A DNA stretch of 7,261 nucleotides. Source: Candidatus Finniella inopinata. GTDB taxonomy: Bacteria; Pseudomonadota; Alphaproteobacteria; Paracaedibacterales; CAITNM01. The position numbers and the translations under genes were made by a program. This document shows positions 5,828 through 7,261 of the stretch, in pieces. The stretch is from positions 1 to 7,261 of the forward strand of contig CAMDPB010000049.1 of assembly GCA_945903885.1 (NCBI GenBank). Reading direction: 5' to 3'. The stretch's first letter is position 1. Every line of letters begins with the position of its first letter. The notes beneath the pieces are model-generated. The model did not search any database. It was not told where the DNA came from and was given only the letters and a program-made list of their open reading frames with translations.

Positions 5828-5833
5828 ATTTTT
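5805..5833 (+). terminator. Possible terminator at the end of trkH
   Basis: CGCCAA (5805-5810) and TTGGCG (5815-5820) form a perfect 6-bp stem with a GTTT loop, followed by TCGTTAAATTTTT. The T-run starts 8 bases beyond the stem, so it is not a classical form. The stem lies in the last codons of trkH, which encode a conserved C-terminus, so the palindrome may be incidental. Confidence 0.3.
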
Positions 5834-5888
5834 GGATTTCGTCTTAAACTAATCTCATTCCCTTTTTAAAAAAACCATGATACCTTTC

Positions 5889-5985
5889 TTGTGAAGGTTG
5901 CCTGGACAAGTGCCGCGCTAATCCGGTCAGGTTCGGAAGAAAGCAGCCGTAACGATTGGTAGTTGGGTCAGCGCAGCCTTCATAA
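5889..5985 (+). ncRNA. ffs: Signal recognition particle RNA, small bacterial (4.5S) type
   Basis: RNA core of the signal recognition particle, which binds Ffh and targets nascent membrane and exported proteins to FtsY. The conserved domain IV lies at 5925-5948: GGTCAGG, a TTC/GAA helix closed by the GGAA tetraloop (5935-5938), then AAGCAGCC with the Ffh-binding internal loop. The flanking CTAATCC and GTAACGA match the typical alphaproteobacterial form. The closing helix pairs GAAGGTTGC (5893-5901) with GCAGCCTTC (5973-5981) with one U-G wobble, and can extend by 4 more pairs to 5889 and 5985. Exact mature ends cannot be read from sequence. I found no convincing -35/-10 pair in the 60 bases upstream and no terminator before dnaX, so the two may share a transcript. 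The ffs-dnaX order is common in bacteria. Confidence 0.95.
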
Positions 5986-5996
5986 ATGGAAAAATT

Positions 5997-7261
5997 ATGT
6001 CGTATCGTGTTTTAGCCCGTAAATATAGACCCCAAAATCTTGAACAGTTAGTTGGCCAAGAGAACTTGGCACAAAGTTTAAAAAACGCATTTGAGAATAA
6101 TCGCGTTCCACATGCAATTTTACTGCATGGTATTCGCGGAGTTGGTAAAACAACTACAGCACGAATTATTGCTAAAAGTTTAAACTGCTTAGGGGCTGAT
6201 GGAACATTGAAGAGTCCTCAAGTAACGCCATGTGATGTTTGCATGTCTTGTCAGGGAATTTTAACTGACCGTCATATGGATGTTGTAGAAATTGACGCAG
6301 CAAGCCATACAGGCGTTGACGATATGCGGGAGCTTACCGAATCTTCTCGCTATAAAGCTGTACAGGGGCGCTACAAAATTTTCATCATCGATGAAGTTCA
6401 TATGCTTTCAAAATCAGCATTTAATGCGCTTTTGAAAACTTTGGAAGAACCCCCACCTCATGTAAAATTTATTTTCGCAACGACAGAAATTAAAAAAATT
6501 CCTGACACAATCTTGTCACGCTGTATGCGCTTTGATTTAAGTGTAATGCAGCCAGCAAAAATTATTAAGCATTTGCAGGATATTTTGGAAAAAGAAAATA
6601 TTCTCGCCGAAGTTGACGCCCTAGCAATGATTGCTCGAGCTGCTGATGGATCAATGCGTGACGCCCTTAGCATAACTGATCAAGCTATTATGCTAAGTGG
6701 CAGTGACGCTGTTTCGGCAGCAATTGTTCAAGCCATGTTAGGTCTTAGCAACCGTGACGCGTTATTTGAAGTTTTTGAATCCATTTTTCAAGGAAAAGTT
6801 GACCAAGCAATAAAGACCCTTCACACAATTTATGAAAATGGCGGAGATCCATTGCTGATAGCCCAAGATCTTATACACATTTTGTACTGGGTAATTTGTT
6901 TGAAAAATGCACCATCTCTTTCCAAGGATATGGCTTGGCCAGAAGCTGATCGTCAAAAAGGCCAGCAGTTGGCGACTTTGTTACCCACAAGTGTGTTATT
7001 ACAAAGCTGGGATCTTATGCAAAAATCTTACGATGATGTTCGAAGCAGCTATCAACCTTCCCAAGCCTTAGACGTTGCTTTAATGCGCTTGGCATTTGTG
7101 AAGGATGTTTTGGCAAATCCCTCTGCCACTTCAGGCGGACATAATGTTCAGTCATCGTCGGTTACAAGCAGTGTTAGCCGTGCGTCAATGCCACAAACAT
7201 TTGAGGCTATGGCAGATTTGCTGTTGTATGCAAAAGAAGGGCTGCTTCATGGGCATATACT
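5997..7261 (+). CDS. dnaX: DNA polymerase III subunit gamma/tau (5' part, runs off the window)
   Basis: Clamp-loader ATPase that loads the sliding clamp and, as tau, ties the polymerase cores to the replisome. 421 complete codons are visible without a stop. The N-terminus MSYRVLARKYRPQNLEQLVGQ is the family signature. Walker A is GIRGVGKT (45-52), the zinc-binding cysteines are Cys64, 79, 82 and 85, Walker B is IFIIDEVH (128-135), sensor 1 is FATTE (160-164) and the arginine finger motif SRC is at 174-176. The AAA+ and collar region runs to about 372, followed by a Ser-rich linker (373-400) and TFEAMADLLLYAKEGLL, the start of the alphaproteobacterial-type C-terminal region. The ATG at 5997 lies only 11 bases after the SRP RNA closing helix, with a weak TGGA ribosome site. 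No frameshift slippery site for a gamma form is seen in the part available. Confidence 0.97.
   Translation, partial: MSYRVLARKYRPQNLEQLVGQENLAQSLKNAFENNRVPHAILLHGIRGVGKTTTARIIAKSLNCLGADGTLKSPQVTPCDVCMSCQGILTDRHMDVVEIDAASHTGVDDMRELTESSRYKAVQGRYKIFIIDEVHMLSKSAFNALLKTLEEPPPHVKFIFATTEIKKIPDTILSRCMRFDLSVMQPAKIIKHLQDILEKENILAEVDALAMIARAADGSMRDALSITDQAIMLSGSDAVSAAIVQAMLGLSNRDALFEVFESIFQGKVDQAIKTLHTIYENGGDPLLIAQDLIHILYWVICLKNAPSLSKDMAWPEADRQKGQQLATLLPTSVLLQSWDLMQKSYDDVRSSYQPSQALDVALMRLAFVKDVLANPSATSGGHNVQSSSVTSSVSRASMPQTFEAMADLLLYAKEGLLHGHI

Noticed and set aside
6458..6956. Minus-strand ORFs inside dnaX
   Set aside because: They are opposite the conserved AAA+ and collar region of DnaX and show no motif of their own.

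Overview
The window is AT-rich bacterial chromosome, most likely from an alphaproteobacterium, and plausibly a host-associated one of the Holosporales/Rickettsiales kind. The clues are a short SRP RNA gene directly in front of dnaX, a system I cytochrome c maturation ATPase (CcmA), PmtA-type phospholipid methyltransferases, and an alphaproteobacterial style of DnaX C-terminal region. The lineage is inferred from gene content; there is no rRNA here to settle it.

Layout. Positions 1-467 hold no convincing gene: one hydrophobic 22-codon micro-ORF, some dyads, and a good promoter (408-436) for peptide deformylase (def, 468-1037, +). Convergent to def are two genes on the minus strand for small exported proteins, a 291-residue signal-peptide coiled-coil protein (1108-1983) and a 124-residue secreted or lipoprotein-like helical protein (2044-2418). 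Upstream of them on the same strand is ccmA (2492-3043).

Divergent from ccmA, a three-gene plus-strand operon starts at a recognisable promoter (3044-3072). It holds two tandem paralogous PmtA-like SAM methyltransferases (3100-3744 and 3744-4379) and the potassium translocation subunit trkH (4376-5827). The three reading frames overlap by 1 and 4 bases, so they are almost certainly co-transcribed and translationally coupled. Next come the SRP RNA (ffs, about 5889-5985) and the 5' part of dnaX (5997 onward, running off the window end).

Functionally most of this is housekeeping: N-terminal protein maturation, heme/cytochrome c maturation, membrane lipid methylation, K+ uptake, protein targeting and DNA replication. 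The parts that look least described are the coupled methyltransferase pair fused into an operon with trkH, and the exported coiled-coil pair on the minus strand. No mobile element, CRISPR array, tRNA or rRNA was seen.
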